64,000 nt of DNA. Origin: Basidiobolus meristosporus CBS 931.73. Taxonomy: Eukaryota; Basidiobolomycota; Basidiobolomycetes; Basidiobolales; Basidiobolaceae. Position numbers and translations under genes: made by a program. The DNA lies in the NCBI GenBank assembly GCA_002104905.1, contig MCFE01000462.1, positions 1 through 64,000 on the forward strand, written 5' to 3'. Positions 36,992 to 48,296 of this stretch are shown here, in pieces. The notes under the pieces were generated by a model. It ran no database searches. It was not told the origin of the DNA and was given only the letters and a program-made list of their open reading frames with translations. Position 1 is the first letter of the stretch; every line of letters begins with the position of its first letter.

Positions 36992-38627
36992 ATGGAGCGA
37001 ACACTTTTATCTACACCCACCGGGTTTGCTGAAATTATCGAAGAGCTGCATCGAAAAGTAACCGAAGCACAACCCAAAGACCTTTACCAGTTTTGCGCCG
37101 AATATTTCCAAGAGAGGCTTCGGGAGCAGCGGGAGCACTTGTTGAATCTGGGTAAGTCTCCTCGGAGGGGTCGAGATGAAGTTGGTGGCTTCGCTCACTT
37201 GCCACCTATGTCTTGCGTTGCATTCAATCGAACGCTGGACCTTGCAACACTCCTTGACCCACATGCTCTACCACTGGCTGATGTGTTGATTTCTTTGTAG
37301 GTACACAGCACACCCCGGGGGTTTCTTATGCCAGAAGCATATACGTGCAGAACCAGTTCAGAAACAACTTCCATCCAAATGGGATTACCAATGGTCACGT
37401 GGGATACAACTACGAAGCAGCTATATACGAGGACACTGATGACGAAGATGCCGTATACCTTTCAGGTCAAGAAGAGATTGCAGATGAAGCCCCAGAAGAA
37501 AATACCTTGGAGATTCAGCAACCAGAGCTCGAAGAGTCGCTGGCGGACGATGAACAGGAAGAAACAAAGGATACTTTGGTAAACCCAGAAGTAGCAGCAG
37601 AGGAGGAGAAGGAAGACGACGACGACGACGACGACTCCGATATCATCATTTGTGATGACCCCCCAATGCCAATAGCATACAACCGCGGACGCCGTACTAG
37701 TGTCAGTGCTGAATCCATGACTCCCACCAATGACGGGACCTACGAAAAGATTACCATCCCAAAGTCTCCTGAGCAACGGCAACGGATCGAGGTTTCGTTG
37801 GCAAACAACTTCCTCTACAAAAACCTGGACGAGGAGCAGTACCGGGATGTCATAGATGCCATGTCGGAAAAAAAGGTCCAGAATGGTGAGTCCATCATCA
37901 GACAGGGGGATGTTGGGGACTACTTCTACGTCGTGGAGACTGGTACTTTTGACGTGTTTGTTGCGAAGAATCTCGAGGAGCCCGTGAAGGTGACCGAGTA
38001 CGGACCGGGCGGAAGCTTCGGTGAGCTGGCATTGATGTACAATGCCCCACGTGCCGCCACGGTCACCGCTACCTCGGACGCGGTTCTGTGGGCGTTGGAC
38101 CGGGTTACTTTCCGTCGTATCCTAATGGAGCGCACCAACACCAAGAGAAGAATGTACGAGGCCTTCCTCGAAGAAGTGCCACTGCTCGTTTCTCTTGAGC
38201 ACTACGAACGCCACAAAATCGCCGACGCCCTCGAATCCATGGTCTTTTGTGATGGCGACGTGGTTCTTCGACAAGGGGATGTGGGCGACAGCTTTTACAT
38301 CATTGAATCTGGCGAGGCCAGGGTTACGGTGATCGATGACGATGGTGTTGAGCATGAGCTTCCCAGCCTGAAGAAGGGATATTATTTTGGAGGTGAGAAT
38401 GGATTCGCTGCATCTCCATGACTTGCATGTACTAACCGGGATTTCTCCCTTGATTAGAACTGGCGCTGTTGAACGATAGACCTCGTGCTGCCACCATATC
38501 CGCCAAAGGCCGGTTGAAGGTAGCCACCCTGGGTAAGAAGGCGTTTGTTCGACTCCTAGGCCCCGTAGTAGATATTATTAGACGGAATACAGCGGACTAC
38601 AAGGTGATATCTCACCATATCGAATAG
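36992..38627 (+). CDS. BCY1: cAMP-dependent protein kinase regulatory subunit
   Basis: Three exons: 36992..37151, 37301..38392 and 38458..38627 (473 aa). An N-terminal docking/dimerisation helix ([24 protein letters not shown], in part) is followed by a long acidic linker with a run of seven aspartates near 37617. Then comes the inhibitor site RGRRTSVS, with Ser in the phospho-acceptor position, so this is a substrate-type (type II-like) inhibitor. Two cyclic-nucleotide-binding domains follow; the first shows [19 protein letters not shown] and the second [14 protein letters not shown], both with the Glu and Arg that bind cAMP. The subunit holds PKA inactive until cAMP binds. RIM15, a classical PKA target in yeast, lies about 2 kb away. 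Confidence 0.96.
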
Positions 38628-39070
38628 ACTCATGGAGGTCAGCATAGATGTGGATCGACCCCGCACCCCCTTCCTCACCCCATGGAACCAGATCTAGCCT
38701 CTTCAATGCGGGACCAATCGGTAGCCCTTTCCAGGTTGAGTCAACTCTTTTGTCATCGAAGCATCCCGCCAATCTTTCTCTCGAACTATCTATGATTAGA
38801 GCATAAACTTACTCCCCAATAAACACGGACTCCACTTCAACCCGAGAATCTCTTCGTAGAATCAGTTATGTTTATTCAGGTCACGTCGTTCTAGAAAGAA
38901 AGTAACACAAAGGATGGGGGGTTTGAGGTGAACATGAATGTTGCTTTGCTATGCATGAGAGGGAGGGGGGGAGGGAAAGGGCGGTTCAGTAAACAAGATG
39001 AGCGATGCTGACCGGGGAAGTGGGTGGGTAGAAGTATGAAGCATGGGGATGTTTGGCAAGAGGCAGGTCA
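38628..39070. other. convergent 3' region with a G-rich tract
   Basis: Separates convergent PKA-R and MRP51. A purine tract near 38960-38985 contains several runs of three to seven G. No gene seen. Confidence 0.4.
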
Positions 39071-40057
39071 TCAGTTACCCTTCTTCTTGGATGCGATGGA
39101 GGAGAACACGCTGAGTAGATTCTCGGCGATTTTGTCTTCCTCGGTCTTCTTGGGTGCCACCTTGGGAGGGTTGGCGGAGGTGGCGAATGATGGGAACTTC
39201 TTCTTGTCGGACTGGCTGGAGCCGGACTCTTGGCCGGATTGGTTGGGCTTGGATTTGATCATACTGCGCACCTTGGCAAGAAGCTGGTCGGTGGAAAGGG
39301 CGTCCTTCTTGTCCCCGGCAAAGATGTTGGGCATTCTGCGGTAGTTCAACCCGGCCGAGGCGGTCTCTGGTTGGGTGACCGACAAGACGACGTCAGGCTT
39401 GCCTTCGCTATCGATCTCGGCCTTTACGACGTAGAAGGTCTTGAGGTCGCGAAGGTTGGCTCCGAGGGATTGTGCTGCGAAGCGGGAAGGAAGGAAAGCG
39501 ACGATACCGGCGATACCGACAGCGTAACCACCGGTGATGCGGTTAAGAATACGTCCCTGCACCTTGACCACCGAGGGGTTGTTCAAATGGTATGAAGGGT
39601 AGGCTGGCTGGGAGCCGGTGGTACGGGAGCTCACGGCATTCATGAAACTCAAGTGCTCGTCTTCTCTGAGCTTCTTGGCCTCGACCGCGTCTCTCCATTC
39701 CTGCTTGCGGTTGGCTGCCTTCTTGATGAATTTCTTCCACTCCTGCTCGGAGAGCTTGGTGACGTTGGTGGGAATGTTCATGGGAAGGGCCTCGGGGGAT
39801 TTCGAGGTGGGGAAGTTCTCCTTGAAGCGCTTCAGGGTAAGGATAGAGCCCTGGGCACTGGTGATAGGTGTCTGGTGCTCCAAGGTGTCAAGCGCTTGCA
39901 CGTCGATGAACTTGGTTCTAAGGGTTACTGGCAAGTTTCTCTTCAAGCCCCAGTCCCCAATGTCCCGGAAGCCGCCGAAGGTGGTGTACACCTGGTTAAT
40001 CTTCGGGTCGTAGCTGGCGAGCTTCGAGGTACGAAACAATCTGGCGAAGGAAGACAT
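39071..40057 (-). CDS. MRP51: mitochondrial small-subunit ribosomal protein MRP51 (bS1m)
   Basis: Intronless, 328 aa. Recognised from the fungal MRP51 pattern: basic N-terminus (FARLFRTSKLA), IGDWGLKRNLP, then FIDVQALDTLEHQTPITSA and SILTLKRFKENF, and a later GGYAVGIAGIVAFLP block. The N-terminus is suitable for mitochondrial import. Yeast Mrp51 is needed for mitochondrial translation and functionally interacts with 5' leaders of mitochondrial mRNAs. The C-terminal ~70 residues are lysine/serine-rich and probably flexible. Confidence 0.85.
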   Translation of the reverse strand: MSSFARLFRTSKLASYDPKINQVYTTFGGFRDIGDWGLKRNLPVTLRTKFIDVQALDTLEHQTPITSAQGSILTLKRFKENFPTSKSPEALPMNIPTNVTKLSEQEWKKFIKKAANRKQEWRDAVEAKKLREDEHLSFMNAVSSRTTGSQPAYPSYHLNNPSVVKVQGRILNRITGGYAVGIAGIVAFLPSRFAAQSLGANLRDLKTFYVVKAEIDSEGKPDVVLSVTQPETASAGLNYRRMPNIFAGDKKDALSTDQLLAKVRSMIKSKPNQSGQESGSSQSDKKKFPSFATSANPPKVAPKKTEEDKIAENLLSVFSSIASKKKGN

Positions 40058-40443
40058 GGTGGTCGAGAAAGCAAGAGTGGTGGTTTCTCTCTAGATATTG
40101 CTACGAGTCTGGGTGAAAAGGGTCCCTGTCACCTTGGCGGAGTATCGATCCGAATCACATTGCTTTCCCTCATCCATCAATACTACAAGTAAAATTTTCT
40201 CTCCCCCAGTCCCACTCTGACCCCCTTTCCCCCTCTCCCCCCTCCCCATGCAATTCATCTCCCCCGGGATCACCCTACGATAAACAGACTGCTCGTGGAG
40301 AATGGAGATTTATTCAACGAATCAACCAAAAATGCTCGAATCCACACGGATTCCGGGGTAAAATACAAGCTAATATACAGATGAGTCTGTCCCAGGGGAA
40401 TGCTGATAAATGAACATGAATCCAACAATGTAGGCACCGACGC
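40058..40443. other. intergenic region between MRP51 and RIM15
   Basis: Promoter side of MRP51 and 3' flank of RIM15. A long cytosine-rich tract lies near 40200-40250. No gene seen. Confidence 0.4.
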
Positions 40444-43400
40444 TCAGCCACGGTACTTGGATCGGTTCGGTGTCCAGGAGCAGTACTGCTTGAGGGTCGA
40501 TCCGATCTTTTCCTTGGTCACGATCTTGCTCAAGATGTCGTCGAAAAGGCTGGCCTGAGGCACGTTACGCTCATACGCGGTGACCGCTATGATCGGCGTC
40601 TCCTGGTTGAGGTTCTTCGTGGATTTGATCATCCGCGCGGCCGTAAAACCGTCGACTAAAACGTAGGCGAGTTAGAAATCATCGGGGAAGGGCGGGTCGA
40701 ACATGGAATCTAGTTCACTTACTGATCGGCATCTTGATGTCCATGAAGATGATATCGAACTTCACTTTGCCCATGCAGCACCTGATCGCCTCAGCGCCGT
40801 TGTAGCACACCACCGAGCTGCAATGGAGCTTCTCCAGGATCCTCTCTAATAGCTTCGCGCTGATCGCGTTGTCATCCACAATAAGGCACTTCAGCCTGCT
40901 GTGGCTGGGTTTTCTGGATAACGGGCCCAGCCCGCTAGGACTAGATTTGCTGGACGAGGCCCGAGACCTGGGCTGGTTGGTTGACCGCTTTGGCGATTCT
41001 GCAGCATTGTCGGGGAGCGACGATGTTCTTCCGCACCAAGACATCCGGGAGCTTGGGAGGGAGGAGGACATCGTTTGCTCAAATGACTTCAAGGCAGATG
41101 TGCTTAGGGCAGATGGGACGGAGACGTTTCTTGGTCTTGGCGTGGGGATGGCGAGGTTTCGGTCCTCCGAATTGGACCGGATATGGATCATGCTATGCCG
41201 TTTGGTGGAGTCTGTGATGGACGGGTCCGACTTCAGCCTCCTAATCACATCATCATTGGCTTTGGCCAGAACCTCTAGATTCTTGTACGAAAAGTTGCCG
41301 AAGTCTGCCGTGGTAGGCTCGGTTGTGCCGCTGGTAGACTGTGACTCGGGTGTGCCCGCTGTCGCAGGTTGGGTGGTGGGCTGACTGGTGTCTTGTTCCG
41401 TCTCTGCACGGAGCTCAGGATGTTCATCCGCATCAAAGTTGGCCATGGATGCTCCTCTACCATCAAAATAATCGGTGTCCTCAATGCTTTCGGGTTGCGG
41501 AATGAATGCCGGCCGCTCGGTCAACAAGGTGTCCCAGTGTATGCCGGCGAAGAACGGATGGTTCTTGACTTCCTCGATGCCGTTCAGACCCAGTCGTTTC
41601 TCGACGTCGGTGCACATCAGCCTCTCCATAAGGTCACGTGCCTCGGGCGAGACATCAAACTGGTCTTCGTGCCAGTCGATATTGCGAGAGAGAATGTTCT
41701 CAAATACCTTCTCCGGCGTGTCGGCATTGAAAGGTGGAACGCCGTATATAAATTCATACAAGATCACCCCTAATGCCCACTAATAAACAATCTCAATTAA
41801 TAGGACGTTATGCCGTGGTGCACTTTCCATTCTGCTTACCCAGTCTACCATTGCATCTTGCTGCGTGCCCAAGATGCTCTCTGGGGCCAGATAGTCCGGC
41901 GTGCCCACGCACTTCTTGGGGCTTTCCTCCTCCTTGAAGTTCTGGAACGCTTCGTCGGTCAGAAATAGGCTCCCAAGTGGCGTTCCTGGGACGCTGTTTC
42001 CTCCAGGCGTGCTGTCCGAGAAATTACTGGCAACGGAATTTCTCGGGCTATCCAAGAAGTTCGGTACGTTTGGAGTGTGCAATATATTGCTAGGAGAGTC
42101 GGTGCTAGAGAGGTGATCAAGGTACGGAGAAGGTGGCCCAAAAGAGTCGCTCCTTGCTCCGGTGATGTTTACCTTTAGGGAAGTGGACTGGTTGCGCGCC
42201 CGTCTGTTGAGAAATCCTATTCTCGATAACCCAAAGTCGGTAAGTTTGAGGTGGCCGTTCTGGTCGATGAGCAAGTTATCAGGTTTAAGATCACTGGAGC
42301 GTTGTAGGAGGTTAGTAGTGAATAAACCAAGAGTGAAAGTGGCAGCTTCTCTTACCGATGAATAATCCCTTTTCCGTGTAGATACTCTAGGCCCAGAACA
42401 ACCTCTGCCAGGTAATTTCGGGCCCATTCCTCCGGTAGCTCGCCCATCCCTTTGATCAAGGCAGCGCAGTCGCCACCATTCAAATACTCCATGACCAGAT
42501 ACAAATAATCTTTGCTTTGAAACGTAAAGTAGAGCTTCACTACGAACGGCGAGTCAGTCTGCATGATCAGTGCCTTGCGTTCGGCCTTGACGTTCATCAC
42601 CTGATTCTTGGTGATCATATCAGATTTTTTCAACACCTTGATGGCAAAATATTCGCCGGTGGTTCGCTTCTTGGCGAGATACACCGATCCAAACGCCCCT
42701 TTGCTAATCGGCTTGATGATCTCGAAATCTTTGATGCTAATTTGCGCTGAGCGTGGCCCGGGCGTGGCGGGGCTGAGGGTTGGGGAATAAGGTGTGGTGC
42801 CTGACGAGAGATCCTGCCAGAGCCGAGATGACTTTGGTGACCCAAAAGGCGATGCAGAAGTATCTATCTCCTTGAGAGTCAGTCTGGGTCTTCTTAATCT
42901 TACGGAGCCGCGAGTCGGCAGTGCTTCCTTGAACTGCTTTGTAGCAGGCTGATCCAAATTCAACTCCTCGATGTACCTCTCGTCTATCAAACTTCCGCCA
43001 CACTCCAGCTTGATTTTCGCTTCCCACTGAGCTTCTGCTTTTTCCCCTCCTCGAGCTGCGGAAAGCATTTCTTTCGTCGCCTCGAGTTTCTCTCTAACGC
43101 ATGTTTGGACGTTCTGCAACAGATGCTGAATCCCTGGGTCGACAGAAGTAAGCGCCCAGGCGGAGATCTCTTGCCAGTGTGGCAGGCTCTCCAAAGGCTG
43201 ATCATCATGATTATCGGGAATCTTGATCGCCATGGCAAGGTCGAGAATCTGCTTGGCTGAGCAGAGTATATCCAGTATGCTATTGCGCCTGTTGAAGTCG
43301 TCGAGCGATCCAATGATGGTGTTGCAAATTTCACATATCTCAGCCCGGGTTTCCTGAAGAGAGTCGTCGCAGCTCTGGAGTTTCCGCTCGGCTTGGTGGA

Positions 43401-46400
43401 TTTTGGTACAATGCTCGGAGTGGGTTTCGAAGAATAAGGGGGACACCATCTGTTCACAGATATGGCAGAGAACGTGAGGAGGAAGAGGTTGAAGTGGCAT
43501 TGGGGAACCGCTCTGCGACCCACTTTCTGAGCAATTCTCTGAGCCTTTTATCTTACCGTCCCTGAACGACGGAGTTCTCTCCACATTTACTGGTTCCTCA
43601 ACATCGATCGCATCACCATCGTCAAAGTCCTCACCACCGAAGAGGACGGAACTCGAGTCTGCCCAGGTGTCTTCCTCACCCTCATTGATCGGCTGGATAA
43701 CCCAGAGAGTGTGTGAAGGCTCTCCATTCAAGTGGTCAGAATAGCCAAGAATCCCTTTGGCTTCCATCTTCGCCCAATTATGCAATCCCTCAGAGCTCTC
43801 CTCATTCCTCTGCAGTAAAGAGAACCGAACCTCGATCGTCTGTGTGTCGTCATACAATAGTTGCGAAGTTGCGATGGAGAAAATATCCGCATCACTATCT
43901 GGTAGGAATTCGGCTATGGAATGACCAAGAAGCACTTGCGGATCAGATCTAGGAACAGCAAGCACCGTGAGAGATTTGTCAATGCAATGATTCGAGTCGA
44001 AAGGCTTACCCCATTAACTCCCTCCAAGCTGGGCTTAAATAACGCAACCGGACATCCTGGAGAGTCAACTCCATTACGATGCTTACCCCTTGGCCTTCTT
44101 CGACAACCTTCCGTAGCTCATTGATATCCTTCTTGATTTTGTTGGGATCCGAGCGAGACTTTCTAGCTCGTCGGCGTTTTTGCGGCTTCGATTCCTTCGT
44201 GGAGCCGGATTGTGGGCGTACCCTCTCCTCTGTGGCGCCATGCTTCTTGCCGATATGGCGTTCGTGCTGCGAGTACTCCCGCTCCAACTTCTCCGCCTCA
44301 CGAAGCTGAATGCTGATGTTCAAGTAACCCATAAGCGTCAACAATCGAGAGAACATCTCTTTGTGTGGCCAGTCATTCTGGAACCATTGATTTTGGATCT
44401 TGGTCATGGTATTGACATAGCTTTCGATTTTTCCTTTCGACAACCTGGAATGATCAACGTCGAGGATATCCTGGCCGATGGATATAAAGTCCATTGCTTT
44501 TTGCAGGAACGGGGTTGGGCAGAACGAATCCTCAGAGATGGGAATTACAGCTGACCCATGTCGCTCCAATAGGTTGAGTGTTGAACGGTCTACGCTAGAG
44601 TGGCTCGCGGAGCTTGATGGGTGGCGGGGTGCTATCGGTACAAGCTCATCTTAATAAACGCGCAGGTAGCATTGATTGAAAACATACTTACTGCTATTGT
44701 TGTTGTCTGCTGGCTGAAGGTAGGCTTCCACATCGGAGCTTCGTGATTGTGAGGAAGGGTGGCTCTCGTAGTCCATGGAGGTACACTGCGCTGGGGAAGT
44801 AGACATTCGCATGACCAAAGGCTCATTGTTATCAGGATGGATAGAGATGGTTGGGGTTGAAGTGTGGGAGCGGCTTCTGTACATGTTCGTGTCCCTACCA
44901 CCCTCATCTCTATCCTGGCCAAACATGGGCTCGCTCAGGTCATGAATCAGATTCATGGATTGATCGTCCAAGCTACTGTCTGAAATACCGTCGGCATCCT
45001 CCTCCTCCTCAACGTAGTTCAACGTCCCCTCAACAAATTGATTCAGAATCTCAATAAGCTCGCGAATCAATCGGTCACACTCTCGTTTACGATAACGGAT
45101 ATCCTTTTCCAGGCTGCGCTTGCTCAATTCCGAGGAAAGCGTGGGGAGTTTGAACACTTTACCATTCCCAGTGGACGTGGAGCCGGAGTACGAGACTGCA
45201 CGTGACATAGGCACACTCTCTATTGAGGGGTCGAAGGCGGTGTGCCTTGCCGGGGCCGCAGACTTGTCTTTGTCGGCGAAGGTGGAGGCGAGTAGCCGGA
45301 GCTGCAGGTGCTTGGTACGTAAGAATTCCTCGTAAGTTGAAGGAAGATCGAAATTCATGGGGGTCTCCAGAAGTTCATAGCACATATCTACCACCTGGTT
45401 CCACCATAGCAAGTACTCTCGATTCTTTTTAAAAGTGACAAATGGACGATCACGTCCGTCAGCCAACGGAGGATCGTAAATCCAGTTGAACCAATGTGTT
45501 TCCGCCGATGGCTTGTTTCCTGGCCAATTCTTCACTTTGGCGACTCTCGACTGATACAATTTGCACGCATACGTATACACCGATGCTTGGAATAGCGACG
45601 AATTCTTGTGATGATTTTCTCTGGCTCGGGAGCGATCTAGGGCTTCATTCGGAGTGGCGGTCGGTAAAGAAGTCGAGTACGAATACACAGACGAGGGATG
45701 TATCGGCTGCATAGGCAATGCTGTTCCCTGACTAGGACCAGGTCCCGACGGGCTATTCAGGTCTGCGTTGATTGTATGGTCCGCATTCTCTATTCCCAGG
45801 GCGTTCTTCTCTCGTGGTTTCATAGAGCTCTCTGCGATGCTTCGTGCCGGTTGGAAACGATTGAACTTGACATTGCTCACTGAGAGTACCCGACGATGCC
45901 GCGTCTTGGGGATGTCAGATGGTAACATCTTGGCAATAGGAAGTGCCATGCCACCATCATCGGCCAAATTGGTACCAATGAAGGAGGCACGTTTGGATTT
46001 AACCAAAAACTTTCCACTGAGGGAGGGCGAGTTTACCTGGTTTGTTGACTCAATGGCCATGGGAGATGACGGGCCTGTGCTCCATTCTGCAGATGGCCCT
46101 TCCCCGTTGTAGGATGTTGTTCGGCCTTTTCGCCAGGAAAGTGAGTCAAGCTCGCTGGGGCTGATCTCTTGCGGTTTCCGCACATTCTCGGCGAGCTTGT
46201 TGACATTCATAACGGTATCTATTAAAGAGGATCTTCGAGACCTGTACCATCCCTTGCCGTTGGTTAATGGGCTGGCCACTTTGGGAGAAGAGCGATTCGA
46301 CTTGCTCTCATCGTCAAGATAGGTTTCATCCTTGGCAACTAATGAATCTCGAGATGTGAAAGTGGGCTGACTGGGAGTAGCCAATGGTGATCCATACGAT

Positions 46401-47480
46401 CTGGGAGAATGAGCCCTTTCAATGAAACTAAATTCCCCAGAGCCGGCCGACGATGATGAACGGCTGAAAGGACGGGCTAGTAAGGGCTCCGGGATTGGAA
46501 TGCACCTGATCTTTGCGCTATTTGGCACTGGGGACAGCGACAGTTTAGGTGATGATGATAATGAGCCATAAACCCGTTCTACTTCGGTCGGCCTGCCTCT
46601 TTGCTGGTGGTTTCCAGCCGACCTTCCGGCGGAATATGCAATGTTTACTGGCGTGGCTGGCCTCGAGGAGCTGGATTTCCAAGACAACTCCTCAGGCTGA
46701 TGTCCCTGTTCAGCCCCGAGGAAGGAGTGCACACCGGGTTCGGAGTGGATAGACGAAGGGTACGTTGTATGACCCACTCTCTTTTCAGAAGTGTACTGCT
46801 CTTCCGCATGAGACGTATGGATGTTCGTGCTCCGAAGAGGCGTTAGAGGAAGGTCTATCATGCCTGCTACCTCCTGCCAAATGAGAAAGTGAATCTACAA
46901 TACGTCTTGCATCACCAGCATGCAGGTTGGGCACCGAGGTAGTTGTCATGGAAGTTGTGGGCTGCAGTAGCACCGCGTCCCTTTGCTTGTCCATGAGTTT
47001 TGGCATTTTGAAATCTTCGTGAATGTTCGAGGTAAAGAATCTGGTTGAACTCTTATCAGTCATTTCGCTTCCAGCTTCCTGGGTCACTGGTGAATTCTGT
47101 TTGTCGTCTGATAATTGGGTTTCGACGCCTGAAGCATGGGTTGCATCTGGAAGAGAATAAACAGCTGGTGTAGGGGTGATTTCAGGTTCCTCAGCTTGCT
47201 TTGTGCTGTCAATGGCCGTGTTTTTGCTAGATAAAGAGCTTGCTTTGAAAAGGTGTTGTAAGCCAGAAACCAAACCACCTTTCTTATGACTAGGTCCCTT
47301 TTTTGGCTCCGGTTCTTTATCTGATTTGCTAAATGGCTTTGAGCTTAGCATTCCAAGAAACCCACTTGATTTGTTTTTATGAGTTGCATTTGGTAGGGGC
47401 GAATTAACGGAGCCAGACTCTTCATGAGTGTCAGCAGCCGGTACAAAATTTGAACCAGAAGGAGGTTCAGGTGAAGACAT
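40444..47480 (-). CDS. RIM15: Rim15-type PAS/AGC protein kinase with receiver domain
   Basis: Exons from the 3' half: 44631..44010, 43948..42356, 42293..41840, 41779..40723 and 40655..40444. The large exon before them ends at 44692. The first exon starts at 47480; its junction near 46920-46860 is uncertain. Order: disordered Ser/Pro-rich N-terminus, helical region, PAS-like segment (about 43950-43700), a CHICEQ..HSEHC zinc-finger-like motif, then the kinase domain. The kinase has GKGAFGSV-like SKGAFGSV, the lysine in YFAIKVLKKSD, HRDLKPDN, DFGLS and a long insert before GTPDYLAPESILG. The C-terminus is a receiver domain with IVDDN and the phospho-acceptor Asp in FMDIKMP. Rim15 integrates PKA, TORC1 and Pho85 signals to drive stationary-phase and stress programmes. 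Confidence 0.92.
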
Positions 47481-48296
47481 GGTGAGTAATAGTACGAGTC
47501 GCCCCTATCACTACTGTTTTGGGTGTTAAGTGCCTCTGATAAAGATGGGATAGCCGATGTTAGTAAATTTCGAGAAGCAAATAAGAAATGTCAGGCATGT
47601 GGCCTCTTCTGTTGTCTTGGTCACTCGCAGTATCTTAGAGCCTTTGAGGGAGACGCGTCAAAGGGAATCTAGGATCACAAGATTAAGGAATCGGACAGAT
47701 TTCAGGCTCACAGATAAGAAAATATATGTACTCAGCAGGATACAGGGAGTGTTGTAGGCGCTGAAGGGCCAGAATACAGCAAGTATATGAATCGGAATTT
47801 TTCTTGAACTCTGGTCGCTGGATAAAGTTCTTTACAAGTAATATCGAGGATGACCAAGCATGTCAGCAGGCATTTAACTAGCGAAGCATTGATGGATTTC
47901 CAAATTCGGCCGAATAAGAGGAACTGGAATATCTAGATTTCGCAATTTCTTGACTAGATTTTACCAGCAGCCAACAACCAACAGCTAACGATCAACCACC
48001 AACCACCAGCCCCAGCTATTTCTATCGAACCCCACCTGTTCCCGTAGAAGGCTTGCTGCAGCGGAGATGCTTTGATTCCGTGGATGGTCTACCAGATATC
48101 AACTCCCAAATACCGGCCACTACTGGGCTAGATTTGTTGATCAAATTATTGTTTACCACAATTAACCACTACTAGTAGGCGGGAAATCAAAACATGTGTC
48201 ATATCATAACAATTTCCTATTTATCAAGGTTACCACGTCGCTCCCTCTCCTTGCCGTTTCCTCATTTTTCTACTTTCTTTTTCATTGTATACGACT
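47481..48296. other. divergent intergenic region
   Basis: About 800 bp between RIM15 and the coiled-coil gene. A short run of related 'caaccaccaac'-like sequence lies near 47970-48015. No gene supported; the open frame at 47557-47757 is treated as chance. Confidence 0.4.

Noticed and set aside
39653-40192. 179-codon plus-strand ORF
   Set aside because: Antisense shadow of the MRP51 coding sequence.
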